64,000 bases of DNA from Periplaneta americana (lineage: Eukaryota > Arthropoda > Insecta > Blattodea > Blattidae), in assembly GCF_040183065.1 (NCBI RefSeq), contig NC_091117.1:100009001-100073000 (forward strand), in the 5' to 3' direction. Position 1 is the first letter of the stretch; every line of letters starts with the position of its first letter. The position numbers and the translations under genes are program-made. Below the pieces are notes generated by a model that worked only from the letters and a program-made list of their open reading frames with translations, had not been told where the DNA came from and searched no databases. Shown in pieces: positions 35,584 to 47,369 of this stretch.

Positions 35584-36833
35584 GGGCTGGATAAAAAGTA
35601 ATGGCAACAGTTCGATATTTCTGACATGGCTTTATTCACAGAGGTACAACATTTACGTACCTTCTATATAGTCGCCCCCCTTATTTATTACCTTTTGGCA
35701 AATGTTTGGAAGGCGTCGTACACAATTAGCGCGTCCATCTTTGTTGATGTTCCGTATTGACCACCCTATAGCACAGATAAGTTCATCTCTGGTATTGTAC
35801 CGGGTCCCTCGCAGTGGTTCTTTCACTTTGGTGAAAAGATCGTAATCGCATGGACTCATATCAGGTGAGTACGGTGGATGTTCCAGAATCTCCCATTGCC
35901 AGCGGCGCAAGAGGTCCTTGACAGCAGCAGCTGTGTGACTCCTTGCATTATCATGAAGAATGATGGGATTCTGTACCACCAAGTGTCGTCGTTTTCTCCT
36001 GAGGGCTGGACGAAGGTGGTGCTGCAGGAACCTGCAGTAGTAGTCCGCAATTGCCGTCTGCCTTGGAGGTACAGCGTGGTGCAGTATTACCCCAGCAATG
36101 TCATACACCACAATGAACATCACCTTCACAGCACTTTGTGTAGGGCGCACTTTCTTCGGACGAGAAGAACCTGGATGCTTTCATTCATTTGATTGACGAT
36201 TCGTCCACGAAAGTCGTCATCTTTCCTTTGGTACCGGTCCAACAAGGCCTGTGCGACTGCATAGCAGTGCCATTGTTAAACCTCGGAAATTTCATGGGGT
36301 ATCCAACGCCCTGTAATTTTGCGGTAACCCAGAATGTCTTGCAGAATGTGGAGCACAGTTTTGTGACATACTCCGACTTCCGCTGCTAACTTACGTGCAG
36401 TCCATCGGCGATCAGCATCCATCAGGGAAGCAAGGAGTTGAACTGTGTTGCCCTCCATGCGGGGTCGTCCTATATGGAGGTTGTCCTGAACGGCATCCCT
36501 GCCTTTCCGGAATGCTTTAACCCATTGTGCCACTGTGCGATATGGCAACGCTGCATCACCACATGCTTCACGCAGTCCCTGAAAACATTCTTGTGCACTA
36601 CGACCACGTGTCACTTCAATTTTGATCCAGGAACGTTGCTCTAGTTTTGTAAACGTGGTCATAGGGCACTCGCACTATCCCTATGAAAGTCAATGTTCTA
36701 CACACTGCAGTAGATTGGCAGAGTACTGTCGCCGCTGGCTGTACTAACTCATCTAACATATCCACATAGCTGGCAGCTCTCGAACGCACCATCGTCACGT
36801 GACAGCAGTGTTGCCATAACTTTTTATCCAACC
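35584..36833 (-). mobile_element. mariner element, 1250 bp, TA target site
   Basis: TA flanks it at 35582-35583 and 36834-36835. The terminal inverted repeats read GGGCTGGATAAAAAGTAATG on the left and GGTTGGATAAAAAGTTATGG (inverted) on the right. The LINE sequence continues on both sides. Length fits full-size mariner. Confidence 0.92.
35653..36662 (-). pseudogene. mariner transposase pseudogene (D,D34D type)
   Basis: The N-terminal half reads MTTFTKLEQRSWIKIEVTRG, then PYRTVAQWVKAFRKGRDAVQ, followed by the linker GRPRMEGNTVQLLA. The C-terminal half reads QNPIILHDNARSHTAAAVKD and HPPYSPDMSPCDYDLF. Thirty-four residues separate the Asp in HDNAR from the last Asp in SPCD, as in mariner. In between, the text around RIVNQMNE shows a deletion of about 20 codons that removes the first catalytic Asp (DETW motif), together with a TGG-to-TGA stop and a frame change. 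It is therefore inactive. Confidence 0.92.
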
Positions 36834-37010
36834 TATGTAAATTCCGAAAAGACAAAGTATATGATTATGTCTCGTGACCAGAATATAGTTCGAAATGGAA
36901 AGATAAAAATTGGAAATTTATCCTTTGAAGAGGTGAAAAAAGTCAAATATCTTGGAGCAACAGTAACAAATATAAATGACACTCGAGAGAAAATTAAACG
37001 CAGAATAAAT

Positions 37011-37260
37011 GAAGGGTACATGGGAAAAACGATCAAGGTCCATCAAAAATCGAAATTGAGTTAATAATGCTATCTTATAGTGGAAAAGAAGTACTATCAT
37101 GTGGTCTAGCTATTAATAAGAAATCATCGTTCTTGACATTCCACTACATCAATTTCTATTAAATACACACATAACAAAGTATTAAGTGCTTAAACTTTAA
37201 AATTAGTTTTTCTCGAAACTTTTTAAAATGGACCTTGATCGTTATTCCCGTGTACCCTTC
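37011..37260. mobile_element. 250-bp MITE with long terminal inverted repeats
   Basis: Ends read GAAGGGTACATGGGAAAAAC on the left and, inverted, GAAGGGTACACGGGAATAAC on the right, with similarity over about 40 bp. AAAT flanks both sides (37007-37010, 37261-37264), and removal restores the LINE reading INMGNACCY-like sequence. No coding frame; superfamily not identified. Confidence 0.88.
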
Positions 37261-37790
37261 AAATATGGGAAATGCCTGCTGTTATTTGGTTGAGAAGCTT
37301 TTTTCATCTAGTCTGTTTTAAAAAAAAAGTGAAAGTTAGAATTTATAATACAGTTATATTACCGGTTGTTCTGTATGGTTGTGAAACTAGGACTGTCACT
37401 TTGAGAGAGGAACAGAGATTAAGGATGTTCGAGAATAAGGTGGTTAGGAAAATATTTGGGGCTAAAAGGGATGAAGTTGCAGGAGAATAGAGAAAGCTAC
37501 ACAATGCAGAACTGACATAATTAGGAACATTAAATCCAGAAGTTTGAAATGGGCAGCGCATGTAGCATGTATGGGTGAATCTAGAAATGCATATAGAGTG
37601 TTAGTTGGGAGACCTGAGGAGGAAAAGACTTTGGGGAGACCAAGATGTAAATAGGAGGATAATATGAAAATGGATTTGAGGGAGGTGGGATATGATGGTA
37701 GGGACTGGATTAATCTTGCTCAGGATAGGGACCAATGGCGGGCTTATATAAGGGTGGCAGTGAACCTTTAGATTCTCTAAAAGCCATTTA

Positions 37791-39371
37791 TAAGTAAGGA
37801 AGTAAAATTAGAGTTTTCTACAATTCATTGCCAGATCATATTAATTTTGAAATGTATCTCTTTTGGCATTTCAAACCTTTTACTGTAAATAATGTATACA
37901 GCTTGAAATAATGAAAAGAATATGGGTATATAACTTCAGTAGCGAATTGCAATAAAATAATTGGGCTCACTGTTGACAGTTTATTTTAATATACTTATTG
38001 CTCTATTAATGGCATATTAAGTTAAAGATTTTTCAGTCTGTATTAAGTTTTTCTTCAAAATCTTTTAATTTTGGTGGAGAAGCAGCAGGTAGTTAAAAGG
38101 GCAGCCATTCTTTTTCTAAAAACAGCAGAGAGCAGCACCAGTCTTAATACAAAGACATGTTGCATCATTGTACTACGCACATGTTTAGTTTTCTATTGAT
38201 TGACATTAACAATACACTGAAACCACCCAAATAAATTTATTTAGTATTGCTAAAGACATGTTTTAAGAAATTTAAAATTGACTAATTCTGTATTTTTTGT
38301 TTCTGTGTGAATTTGAGAAATTTGATTTTCATGTGAATTTGGAGAGAAAAAATAACTATTTACATTACCGGTATACTTGTTTTTGCTAGAGGCCCATTTA
38401 GCATTTCCTAAGTCTTTAAGTCCTATTTTTGGTAACCAGTGGGTATGAAATGAAGAAGTGCCTACATTGAAATTTTCTAATTACGAATAAAAAAAAAAAA
38501 GTTTAAAATTTAAAACTCTGGTTCCAGTTATAAGACATGTTTTTAATTAATTCAATTTCTTGTTCCTACAGGATATAAATATTTTTTCTTCTTAGTATTT
38601 TCGTACAAGAATGGAAAATTTGATCATGGACTGTTTGGGATCATTACGAGTTTTTGATGTACAGCTTTTCTACTGCAGTTGGAAAAGTTGCGTGTGATAT
38701 TAACGCACAAACCAAAAACAGTGTGCAACAGAAAACAAAAGTTGCTACAGAAGGTTGTAAGCCTGTGTTTATAACTGCAACTTTGCATCTTTGTGCTGAT
38801 TCTTTAATGTATTTTGTGGTTATATTCGCAGTATGTTTTAAGATGATGAACTGCTAGTGACATCAGGGAATAGGAATTATAAAGAATGGGCACAGAGCTA
38901 ATTATCCTATTGTTTTCTGTGCACATGCGCTCCATTAGTGTGTGATTCCACTTCCAAATGCTAGAGGTCAGTGTAATCGAGCACCTATAAATGGTGGAAC
39001 AGCAATAAATCGCTGGAAAGTCTGCTAAAAGTATTTCTGCTGTAGAGTGCTAGTGCAATATCAGTATCAACTCTAAGAAAAATGGCACAACCTCACGCTG
39101 ATGCAGGTCTAGCTGGTTTGAAGCCACTGAAATAAATCACTGCTACATCAAAAGTACCGATGCGCAGTGTCCTTATTTATAATACTTTATATGCTGGCGA
39201 CACCTTACTTATCATTTGCTGTAACTATAATATGGAGAACAAAATGCCGAACCTCAAAAATCAGAAGGAGCTGGATCAGAGAATGAATAGAAATAAAGAA
39301 CAGTGTGAACTTACCAGGGTGCAAAGATTTCTGATGATGGGGGATAGAATCCTAGATAGAGAATACCACAC

Positions 39372-39466
<95 letters not shown>

Positions 39467-40265
39467 ATACAGCTCAACATTTAGTCGCACTGAGTTGCTT
39501 GTCTTGCATCTTGATTATAATAAAATTATGTCCATGAGCAGGCTTAAGATAAGATGTGTAATTCCTAAGTTATTGATTGTTGTCAACTTGCTAATGATGG
39601 TAATATATCAGTATTATTTTCTTTGCTTACCATACTTTATACTTTATAAAGTATACTCGTATTAAAACAATTATATTTTGTGAGAAGGGATAGAAGTTAT
39701 CCCTGGCAGGGATGTTAATATGAGTTTATGAGAGGGGGATAATTTTCCAACAGAGTAGAAAATCCCCCACCACCCAATTAATTCGCACCCTGGAACTTAC
39801 AAACTCCTTTGAGGATTACGATGAAGGGGATGAATTACATTATAAAAACTTTTTTCAAGTGTCAGAAAATGTTTTTTTTTATTTGTAAGTCTTTTACTGT
39901 AGTGGGCTTGGATAGTGTGCAATTAATTATCGTCTTCTAGAATTTCTGATAAAGTCAAACACTTTTCTTTTTCGTGGCAGTCGGTATTTACAAATGTTAG
40001 GAACACTCTGTGAGTTCAAGTAGGTTTATTATTTATTTTTCTGACGAAATTAATATTCATTACTGACATTATTTTTATTACACAATTAGAAAAAACGTTA
40101 TTGTACACGTACCTCAATAATTACCAATAGCACTAGTCTCGTAAATAAATTGGCAACTCTGAGACTGCTACAGAAAGCTAAAAAATAACCACATTCTCTT
40201 TTACTAATGGCAGGTACTTGACTGTTACGTCATTCATCCATATGAAGCCAGTTGTGTAGGCCAAT
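37791..40265. other. No gene recognised
   Basis: AT-rich DNA with short open frames that do not resemble a known family. Only the mirrored trinucleotide tract at 39372-39464 stands out. Confidence 0.5.
39372..39464. repeat. (ATA)n followed by (TTA)n, self-complementary
   Basis: About 16 ATA units are followed directly by about 15 TTA units, so the two halves pair with each other as arms of a 46-bp hairpin. Confidence 0.95.
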
Positions 40266-40460
40266 ATACCGACAGAATCATTGCTCAGGGTGCACCCGCG
40301 ATGAGATCATTGAGATGAGCTTCTAGAGAAAACCCCTGTGTTACCTGGACCACGGGCTTGGCCAACACAAGTTACAAATCGGGGATATGCCAGTAATCGA
40401 ACCTGGGTCCATAGGATTATAAATCCAGCGCTCTTGCCACTAGACTACTGTGGCGCTCAT
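40265..40460 (-). repeat. tRNA-derived SINE (family of 46186 and 55505)
   Basis: Read inverted: the head GCCACAGTAGTCTAGTGGCA, B box GGTTCGATTACTGG, then GATTTGTAACTTGTGTTGGC and GTAACACAGGGGTTTTCTC. The same order occurs at 46186-46340 and 55505-55700 on the plus strand. Confidence 0.85.
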
Positions 40461-40734
40461 CATCACCACATAAGTCTGTACTCTGTTTATGTTATATATT
40501 TAGCAATAGCCACAAATCGTATGTCAAACACTAAAATATATAGAACAAATGCGAAATATTTTGGCACAATTGGATGGCAACACTGCTCGCAACCACTGCA
40601 AAAAGTTTCAACTAAACCAATGAAAATGCTGCAGTCGGAATCTTGAGAACTCTGTACTTATGTCGCTATTTTAAAGTTACAAATGAAGAACTGTTTTCAG
40701 AATATGGGAGAGTGATAGTAGGAGGAAGAAGAAA

Positions 40735-41475
40735 GTATAGTACATAAGATTTGCTGTTGATATGGTGTGGTTAGCAGAAGAGGAGATGATGTTAAGGGAT
40801 GTTACTGGAGCTAAATGACAGCTGTGAGCAGTATGGGATAAAGATAAATGCAAACACGACGAAGATCATGGTTATTGGAGAAAATTAAAGAAGGCAAACA
40901 TGCGAATTCGAAATGTGGCAGTAGTAACATGAGCTGCTGCCAGGAAGTCAAAAGAAGGATAACAATGGCAAAGGAAGCTTTAAATAGAAAATGGAACATC
41001 TTCTGCAGACCTCTGAAAAAAGAACTAAGGAAGAGAAAAGTGAAATGCTTTGTGTGGAGTGTGGCACTGTATGGGGCAGAAACATTAGATATTACGACGA
41101 AGTGAAGAGGAAGGACTAGAAGCCTTTGAAATGTGGATATGGAGAAGAATGGAGCATGTGAAGTGGACAGACAGAATAAGAAATGAAGCTGTGTTGGAGA
41201 GAGTGCGTGAAGAAAGAATGATGCTGAAACTGATGAGGAAGAGAAAAAGGAATTATCTGGGTCACTGGCTGAGAAGAAACTGCCTACTGAAGGATGCACT
41301 GGAAGGAATGGTGAACGAGAGGAAAGTTCTGGGCAGGAGAAGATATCAGATGATAGACAACATTAAGATATATGGATCATATGCAGAGACTAAGAGGAAA
41401 GCAGAAAATAGAAAAGAGTGGAGAATACTGGGTTTGCAGTGAAAGACCTACCTTTGGGAGAAAACTATGAATGAA
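40735..41475 (+). mobile_element. LINE 3' end (family C), reverse transcriptase C terminus
   Basis: Readable pieces include MLLELNDSCEQYGIKINANT, EVKRRITMAKEALNRKWNIF, KCFVWSVALYGAETLDITTK, EAFEMWIWRRMEHVKWTDRI, KRNYLGHWLRRNCLLKDALE and RRRYQMIDNIKIYGSYAETK. This is the post-RT domain of a non-LTR element. Frames shift at about 40885-40920 and 41105. It ends with GTGAAAGACCTACCTTTGGG and AATGAA. Two minus-strand 3' ends of the same family are at 59416-59475 and 59880-60100. Confidence 0.85.
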
Positions 41476-41912
41476 AAAACAGCTGGTTCAGTAGCCATTT
41501 CTTTCCAAGTTGCACGTAAAGTATGCGAGTTGTGCAGTATTTTGTACCGCACCACTGCAAAAGTAGCAATGTGTGACTATCTTTAAGGGATGTTATAGGG
41601 CATCATCATATTTGGCAGAAAATTCTACTGTCTGTGAATGTCATTTCTTTGTAGATGGAACAAATTAAAGGATTCTTTCTGTGAAGATCTTGGTGCTGCT
41701 GTTGAAAATGACGCTGTGCAGAAGGTCTAGCCTTAAAGTTAGTCAGACAACAACTTCTGTCACAAAGAGAGTTGGGTTTAATTTCCAGAAGATTCTGTAG
41801 CAGTAGGCATTGCTTATGAAAATTATTTGAGAAGATCTAATCCCTCTCTATTCAGGACCAGCAAGAAAAAGAGAGAGTTTATCTTATGAAAATTAATATA
41901 GTATTATATTAA

Positions 41913-42660
41913 TTAGAATCTAATGAAGTGAAAAGTTTGTAATATATGGGAAACAATGGTGAAAATGGTACATTGATAGACCGCAAAATATACTATGTCC
42001 TTAAATGTTTTTGCCAATTTCGATATTTTATTATTCAGCACTCCTTCAAGGTATGTGAACTCATAAAACTCTATTGACACAACAGAGTAAATATTCAGGT
42101 TCATGGTGAGTGTCATGATCTGTTTTAGCATACGTTTAATTCGTATCTTCGACACATCCTGTGATGTTGGCATCAAGAGGAGTACACACTATTCTTTGAA
42201 AAATTCATTGCTGTCAAATCAAGCGATCTTGACCATTGATCTAATACCTTACTAGGAAGATTAAGACCTCACATCATGGAAATGAAGTGGGGCACTGTCT
42301 TGCTAAAAAATCAGCCCTTAATTGTTCACAGAGTATGTCTAGGTAGAAGTTCCCGTTATTTTCCATTCAACAAAGAAAATTATCTGTCAGCTTCTCTGGA
42401 GACAATGCTGGAACAACACTAACTTTTGGTTTGTCCCTTTGATACTCAACAAATTAGTGGAGATTTTCACTGCCTCAATTCTTGAATTGTAGTGAGCCAT
42501 TAATCCTATAGGTGGAAGGTCGCTTCATCTCTGAAGACCAATTTGTTAACATTTTCGTTAGGTAGATTTTTCGAGATGTTGCAACAGAAGTTACAGTACC
42601 ATACTTCCGTTTTTTTTAGATTTCAGTTGTTGCAGCATGTGTTCAATGTGGACAAAAATG
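41913..42660 (-). pseudogene. Old Tc1/mariner-like transposase remnant
   Basis: The minus strand reads NENVNKLVFRDEATFHL near 42560-42511 and, in changing frames, QDSAPLHFHDVRS near 42304-42268, followed by a long frame with SQDVSKIRIKRMLKQIMTLT. The pair DEATFHLSG and QQDGAPPHFH..VR is the catalytic core of a Tc1/mariner-superfamily transposase common in insect genomes. There are many stops and no ends could be located. Confidence 0.65.
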
Positions 42661-43494
42661 AAGGTACTTTTGAAGAACTTGCCAAATGCTCGTTAACAAC
42701 TGGCAAATTGCATACATTTTTCCAGTTGTGCACAAATGATTGTTGAATAATTTCATTTCCCTTTTCACTGTAGTGTTGTGCTTACACACATAGCCACTGA
42801 AGAAAATGCTCATATCAAACACAGCAGTGAAGTTTGATTTGGTTGTGTTTTCTCCACGCTGCTTAGAACATTGTGCCCCCTTTATTTCCCCTCCATTTAA
42901 CCTTAATGTCACTTCATTGTTAAGAAACTTTCCCTTTTCTTTAATTAGTGGGTTATATTGATTATTTTATACATAAATATTGTTTTAATACAATGGACTA
43001 AATACATAATTAATGTTATTTATTTATTATATCTACTTATTAGGCAACAGTTTGAAGAGAATGATCAGAAAGGATAGGATTGGAATGGATATATGGAATA
43101 AGTAAAATGTACAATAAAGTATAATTGTGTACTATATTAATTACATAACACTTATGAAATAGTATAACACGATCTTTTACAGAAGACATCCTTAAAAAAT
43201 ATATTGCCATTTATAAACAATTTTGAACTTCTTTACTTGTGACTTTAATCGATAATGAGATTAAAATATGTTTCCTGATCTGTCTCATTTTCAATGCTAG
43301 AAAGTTCATTGAATTGCTTCTGTGACATTGCACTTACTTCAAACATAGCTCTTAATTAGCTTTTTCAAGAAAATATCTAAGCCACCACGAGTAATAAAAT
43401 ATCTAAATTGAGAGAGTAAATAAAAATTATGGACATGACATATTAGAGAAATAGGAAAAGCCACTTTTGGCCTGTTCAAAAAAATTTTTTAAGG

Positions 43495-43725
43495 ATTGGA
43501 TCCTTTGTGATACATCAGCCCATAGATGGCCAAGGCCGATCAGTTGACTGCTGGTCTCTTGTCCACATGCCTCAGCAGAAGTGATTTAATAAAGCAAACA
43601 ATCTCTAATATTACCTGACCAGGTCGGAGCCTAATTGTTGTGTTGAAGTTTCCAACAGAGAAAAAGACTGGAAAACTTTTAATTATATTTAATTCAGAAA
43701 TATTTCTCCTTGCTAGATCCACTTA
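43495..43725 (-). repeat. SINE copy (family of 8660 and 15185), inverted
   Basis: Inverted landmarks: CCATCTATGGGCTG, AGACCAGCAGTCAACTG, CATGTGGACAAGAG and CTCCGACCTGG. It matches the right-hand parts of the copies at 8660 and 15185. Confidence 0.5.
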
Positions 43726-44383
43726 GAAATTTTGTGATGAATTAGAATACATATCTACCTGATTTCTATTAAATTATTATTAATTTTGTCTTTTTTTCTT
43801 CGTTTTTGCAGTGATCGGTTCTTTTTAATATTGATAGGATAGCTGTGATGGTGAGTCAAATAAAAGTGAACCAGCCACAGGCGAATGGTTCTGTCCATGG
43901 ACAGGGCAGTGTGCGTATCAGTTAGTAGTCAGGACAGATCAGGTCTCTAGTCGATACAGGGGGGTTGAGGTAAATTGCTAAAAATGGACTGGCAGTAGAC
44001 CAACCACCACAATGAACGTTCCAGCAGAAAAATTAGCATGGTGTCGTTATTTTTTTGATGGTGGAAGTTGTTTCACAGCATGATATTCATTGCCGCACGT
44101 TTGCAGTGAGCATTGCATTTCATTGACATCAGTAAAGTGATGGAACACATGCTTCGACGGACATAAAAGCTGTAGAAACTGTGACTAGGACAAACCAATC
44201 ATGTCATCATGCCCAACACAATTGCATAGGTGGCTGTATTGATCAGAGAGGATCAGAAGGTGGGGATCAACGATTTGGTATCGATCATTATTCGTGATGA
44301 AATGCGTTATGGGCTTATTTGTGCACAATGGATTCCAAAACTTCTCAGTCAGGGCCACAAGCTGAAGAGACTAATTGCTGCAT

Positions 44384-45305
44384 TGTATTGTATTGTATTG
44401 TATTTATTAACATTCCATGGTATTCATACATGCTTACAGTTAGAATATGGAACAAGTCAAAAAACTTAATACTATTATAAAATCTTAATTTATTGTCACA
44501 GTCTAGATGAAATATATATAGACGAGATTTACAATATAGTCTACTAGTACAACCCAAAGTTTTAGTATCAATTTCATGAATTCACCTACAGAATAGAAGG
44601 CGTGAGAAATTAGGTACTTCTTTAATTTGGCCTTAAATAATTTTATGTTTTGAGTTTCATTTTTTATATCGATAGGGAGGCTATTAAAAATTTTTACTGC
44701 CATATAATGCACTCTTTTTGATAGCACGGTAGACTTGCCGATGGAGTATGAAAGTCATTTTTTTGACGTGTATTTATGCTATGAACTGTTGAATTAGTTA
44801 CAAAGTTTTCACGATTGCATACAAGGAAGATTATTAATGAAAAGATATACTGACAAGCCATGGGCATTATTTGTAGTTTTTTGAAAATAGCCCTACACGA
44901 TTCCCTAGATTTGGCACCTACTATTATTCTAATTACTCTTTTTTGTAATAGAAATATATTGTTACTATCTGTGGAATTTCCCCAGAATATTATTCCAAAA
45001 CTCATTACCGAGTGGAAGTATGCAAAGTATATTGTTTTTAAGGTATTGATATTTACTATCTTTTGCATAGATCTAATAGCAAACCAAGCTGAATTTAGTT
45101 TGGGGGGTAATTTCTTTAATATGATTTTTCCAATTTAACACATTATCGATTTTTAAGCCAAGAAATTTGGTTGTTGTTGTTTCTAATAGGGATCTATTAT
45201 TAATTATTGCGATAGAAATTTGCGACGTTGAATTTGGACAGGATTTAAATTGAATTATGTTAGTTTTGTTACAATTTAATACTAATTTATTGACTGAGAA
45301 CCAGT
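44384..45305 (-). mobile_element. LINE 3' end (family E) with pentanucleotide tail
   Basis: Minus-strand frames read YFAYFHSVMSFGIIFWGNST, FLLQKRVIRIIVGAKSRESC and CQYIFSLIIFLVCN, then KIFNSLPIDIKNETQNIKLF after a frameshift near 44710. This is the C terminus of a jockey/CR1-like ORF2. The 3' end is a (ATACA)n tail at about 44384-44402, seen as TGTATTGTATTG on the plus strand. Confidence 0.85.
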
Positions 45306-45427
45306 CACATCTGCAGTGGTATTACCAAGAGAGAGAGATCTTGGATCACATTGTCACTGGTGATGAATCATGGTGCCACCATTACGACCTAACACACAAT
45401 GGCAAAGCCTACATGGAAACATTTTGG

Positions 45428-45674
45428 TAGTCCACACCTGTGGAGTAACGGTCAGCGTGTCTGGCCGCGAAACCAGGTGGCCCGGTCGGGGCAAGTTACC
45501 TGGTTGAGGTTTTTTCCGGGGTTTTCCCTCAACCCAATAGGAGCAAATACTATACGTAACTTTCGGTGCTGGACCCCAGACTCATTTCACCGGGATTATC
45601 ACCTTCATTTCATTCAGACGCTAAATAACCTAGATGTTGATACAGCGTCGTAAAATAACCCAATAAAACAAAAA
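45428..45674 (+). repeat. SINE in mariner, with 11-bp TSD
   Basis: The head TGTGGAGTAACGGTCAGCGT and the B box GTCGGGGCAAG are followed by GGTTTTCCCTCAACCCAATA, and by GATACAGCGTCGTAAAATAA before the A-rich tail. AAACATTTTGG is duplicated at 45417-45427 and 45675-45685. Confidence 0.93.
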
Positions 45675-46185
45675 AAACATTTTGGTTTGCCACCCACAAA
45701 GAATGTGAAGGCAATCATCTCTGCTGGAAAGGTGCTCTTGACATTCTTTTTTGACCATGTGGAGCCATTATTGACTGAATATGATAACCCCAGACAGACT
45801 GTGAATGCTGACTCTTATTGTAGCACACTGCGATGTCTGTACACTATGATGAATAAGAGCCCAGGTATATTGTGGAGGGGTACATGATAACACGTGATCC
45901 TATATGGCAAATGTGACTGGTGAGATGCTGCGAATGTTCAAGTGCGAAATTTTCGAACATCCTCCCATGAAGCCTAGATCTTTCGTCTTGTGATTTTTTT
46001 GTTTAGTGCAGTTCAGAAGAGGCTAAAGGGTTGTTGACTTGCATCAGAAGCTGGTGTGTAAGAAGCAGTTACATTATTTCTGCAACAACGATCGTGGGAT
46101 ATCTACGAGCATGGGGTCACCAGGCTTGTTTGTCAGAGAAACATATGCCTCAGTGCTGGTGAAGACTATTTCTTTTTTCATTCAC

Positions 46186-46340
46186 CACGGTGGTCCAGTG
46201 GCTAGAGTGCTGGACTCATAATCCTGTGGACCCAGGTTCAATCCCTGGAATACCTTCGATTTGTGACTTGTGTTGGGCAAGCCTGTGTTCCAGGTAACAC
46301 AAGGTTTTATCTGGGAGCACTAGTTCCCCTGTGACGTCCC
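46186..46340 (+). repeat. tRNA-derived SINE
   Basis: CGGTGGTCCAGTGGCTAGAG is an A box, AGGTTCAATCCCTGG a B box, and the body has TTGTGACTTGTGTTGGGC and GTAACACAAGG. Same family as 40265-40460 and 55505-55700. Confidence 0.88.
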
Positions 46341-46432
46341 AACAAGTCTCCATTATCTTGTGTCATTGCAAAGCAATCATTCTGTTGGTAAATTGGTCTA
46401 CAAAACTGGCTTCATATGAATATTTATGTCAT

Positions 46433-46434
<2 letters not shown>

Positions 46435-46510
<76 letters not shown>

Positions 46511-46531
46511 CATCATTATCATCATCATCAT
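46435..46531. repeat. (ATT)n/(ATC)n microsatellite
   Basis: About 25 ATT units followed by ATC-rich units, about 100 bp before the first ANKZF1 coding exon. Confidence 0.95.
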
Positions 46532-46635
46532 TATTTCTATATTTTGTTGTATTATATTTGTGCTTATGACATGATATATTTTCAGAGTCTGGATTTTCAA
46601 TCTTAAAAGACAGAAATACTGCAGTCATCGATTAT

Positions 46636-46750
46636 ATGAAAATGGAATATAAAGTATTCAAGATATTTGAAAAGGAAGAATTTAATAAGCTAATGAAAGG
46701 TATAAAAATAGCTCATTGCATGGGCTCAAGTTCGATAGACACAGCAACAA
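46636..46750 (+). CDS. ANKZF1: ANKZF1/Vms1-like release factor, first coding exon
   Basis: The reading frame MKMEYKVFKIFEKEEFNKLM continues into KGIKIAHCMGSSSIDTAT and ends at AACAA|GTAAGT, leaving one base. That base plus the first two of the exon at 52121 make a Lys codon, so the phase fits. The N-terminal segment of ANKZF1 proteins has a comparable short strand-loop-helix pattern before the zinc finger, but conservation is low. The start could be the ATG at 46636 or the one at 46642. A possible acceptor TATTTTCAG just upstream at about 46582 suggests that a 5' UTR exon may lie further left. Confidence 0.65.
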
Positions 46751-47369
46751 GTAAGTATCTATAAAGGCATACAGTATAGTAAGACACTAACATGACAATA
46801 TCATCAAGTCCTAATGATGGATGAATAAAATTAGAACTTTCTTTGTCTTACCGAATTAAAATTTTAATTCATTCTATACCTTGTCAGGTTGGAAAGTCTG
46901 ATAATCTAGTTATTATATAAAATTAAATTCTAACAGATATAAGTTACTCTGTCATTGCAGGTGTATTCCATTTATGAATCAATACACAATTTCATATATA
47001 AACACTAAGTGCATGAACTGGAATGAAACATAGTTTGATGGTTTCTCAGGTTCTTTTATGAGCTCTGAAGTCATATTCTTACGTTTAGGAATATATATGT
47101 TACTGTAAATGTACGCAGACCGGTAAATCTTAGAATTTACCGATATAACCTAACATTTACCGTTACAGTGCGGTAAAACCCCGAAATATCTTACTAGATG
47201 TATACATTTTGAACTTTTACCAAGAGATGTCGGTAAATCTCAGGAGTTACCGATCAGCTGTGGTAAAATCGTATTAAAGAAGGAAAAAGAATCTTTACTA
47301 AGATTGCCATTCTTCGCACTTTCACGTATCTATTTCCAATTCATCTTTTATTGTTGTTTTAGGATCTAT

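Larger units (their letters stand above)
30345..37790 (+). mobile_element. Single LINE copy (family A) broken by five later insertions
   Basis: The pieces 30345-30651, 32882-32941, 33269-33787, 35429-35581, 36836-37010 and 37265-37790 read in order as one LINE. They contain DVEIAIEKLKKYKSSGIDQI, then HEGGNVLSSEIYKL, VSIIVPIFKKGEKTN, HQCGFKHNRSTVDQIF, HCGLKQGDALSPLLFNFALE, the catalytic-box line LLVYMDDMNMLGENPQTI, SRDQNIVRNGKIKIGNLSFE, VKYLGATVTNIND, VRIYNTVILPVVLYGCE and FENKVVRKIFGAKRDEVAGE. Each gap is a separate transposon with its own target-site duplication. The reading has stops and small deletions, so it is dead. The 5' part of ORF2 and ORF1 are not seen. Confidence 0.88.
43850..46180 (+). 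mobile_element. mariner remnant carrying a LINE and a SINE
   Basis: A likely 5' end GGTGAGTCAAATAAAAGTGA lies at about 43851. Transposase pieces follow: the interval near 44230-44380 (IREDQKVGINDLVSIIIRDE), ILDHIVTGDESWCHHYDL at about 45340-45390, LPPTKNVKAIISAGKVLLTF at 45690, then HDNT and MLRMFKCEIFEHPP near 45885-45965, and VKTISFFIHH near 46185. The order DIVTGDESW...HDN...EHPP is mariner. A LINE fragment (about 44384-45305) and a SINE (45428-45674) interrupt it, and a further SINE replaces its 3' end at 46186. Stops and frameshifts are numerous. Confidence 0.8.

Noticed and set aside
35856-36644. Plus-strand open frames of up to 104 codons
   Set aside because: They are antisense shadows of the mariner transposase on the minus strand.
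40811-41299. 162-codon minus-strand open frame
   Set aside because: Antisense of the LINE ORF2 remnant; residues are low-complexity Ser/Phe/His and match no family.
46331-46628. Open frames with poly-Tyr or poly-Asn
   Set aside because: Microsatellite translation; same for 39276-39467 and 60278-60466.
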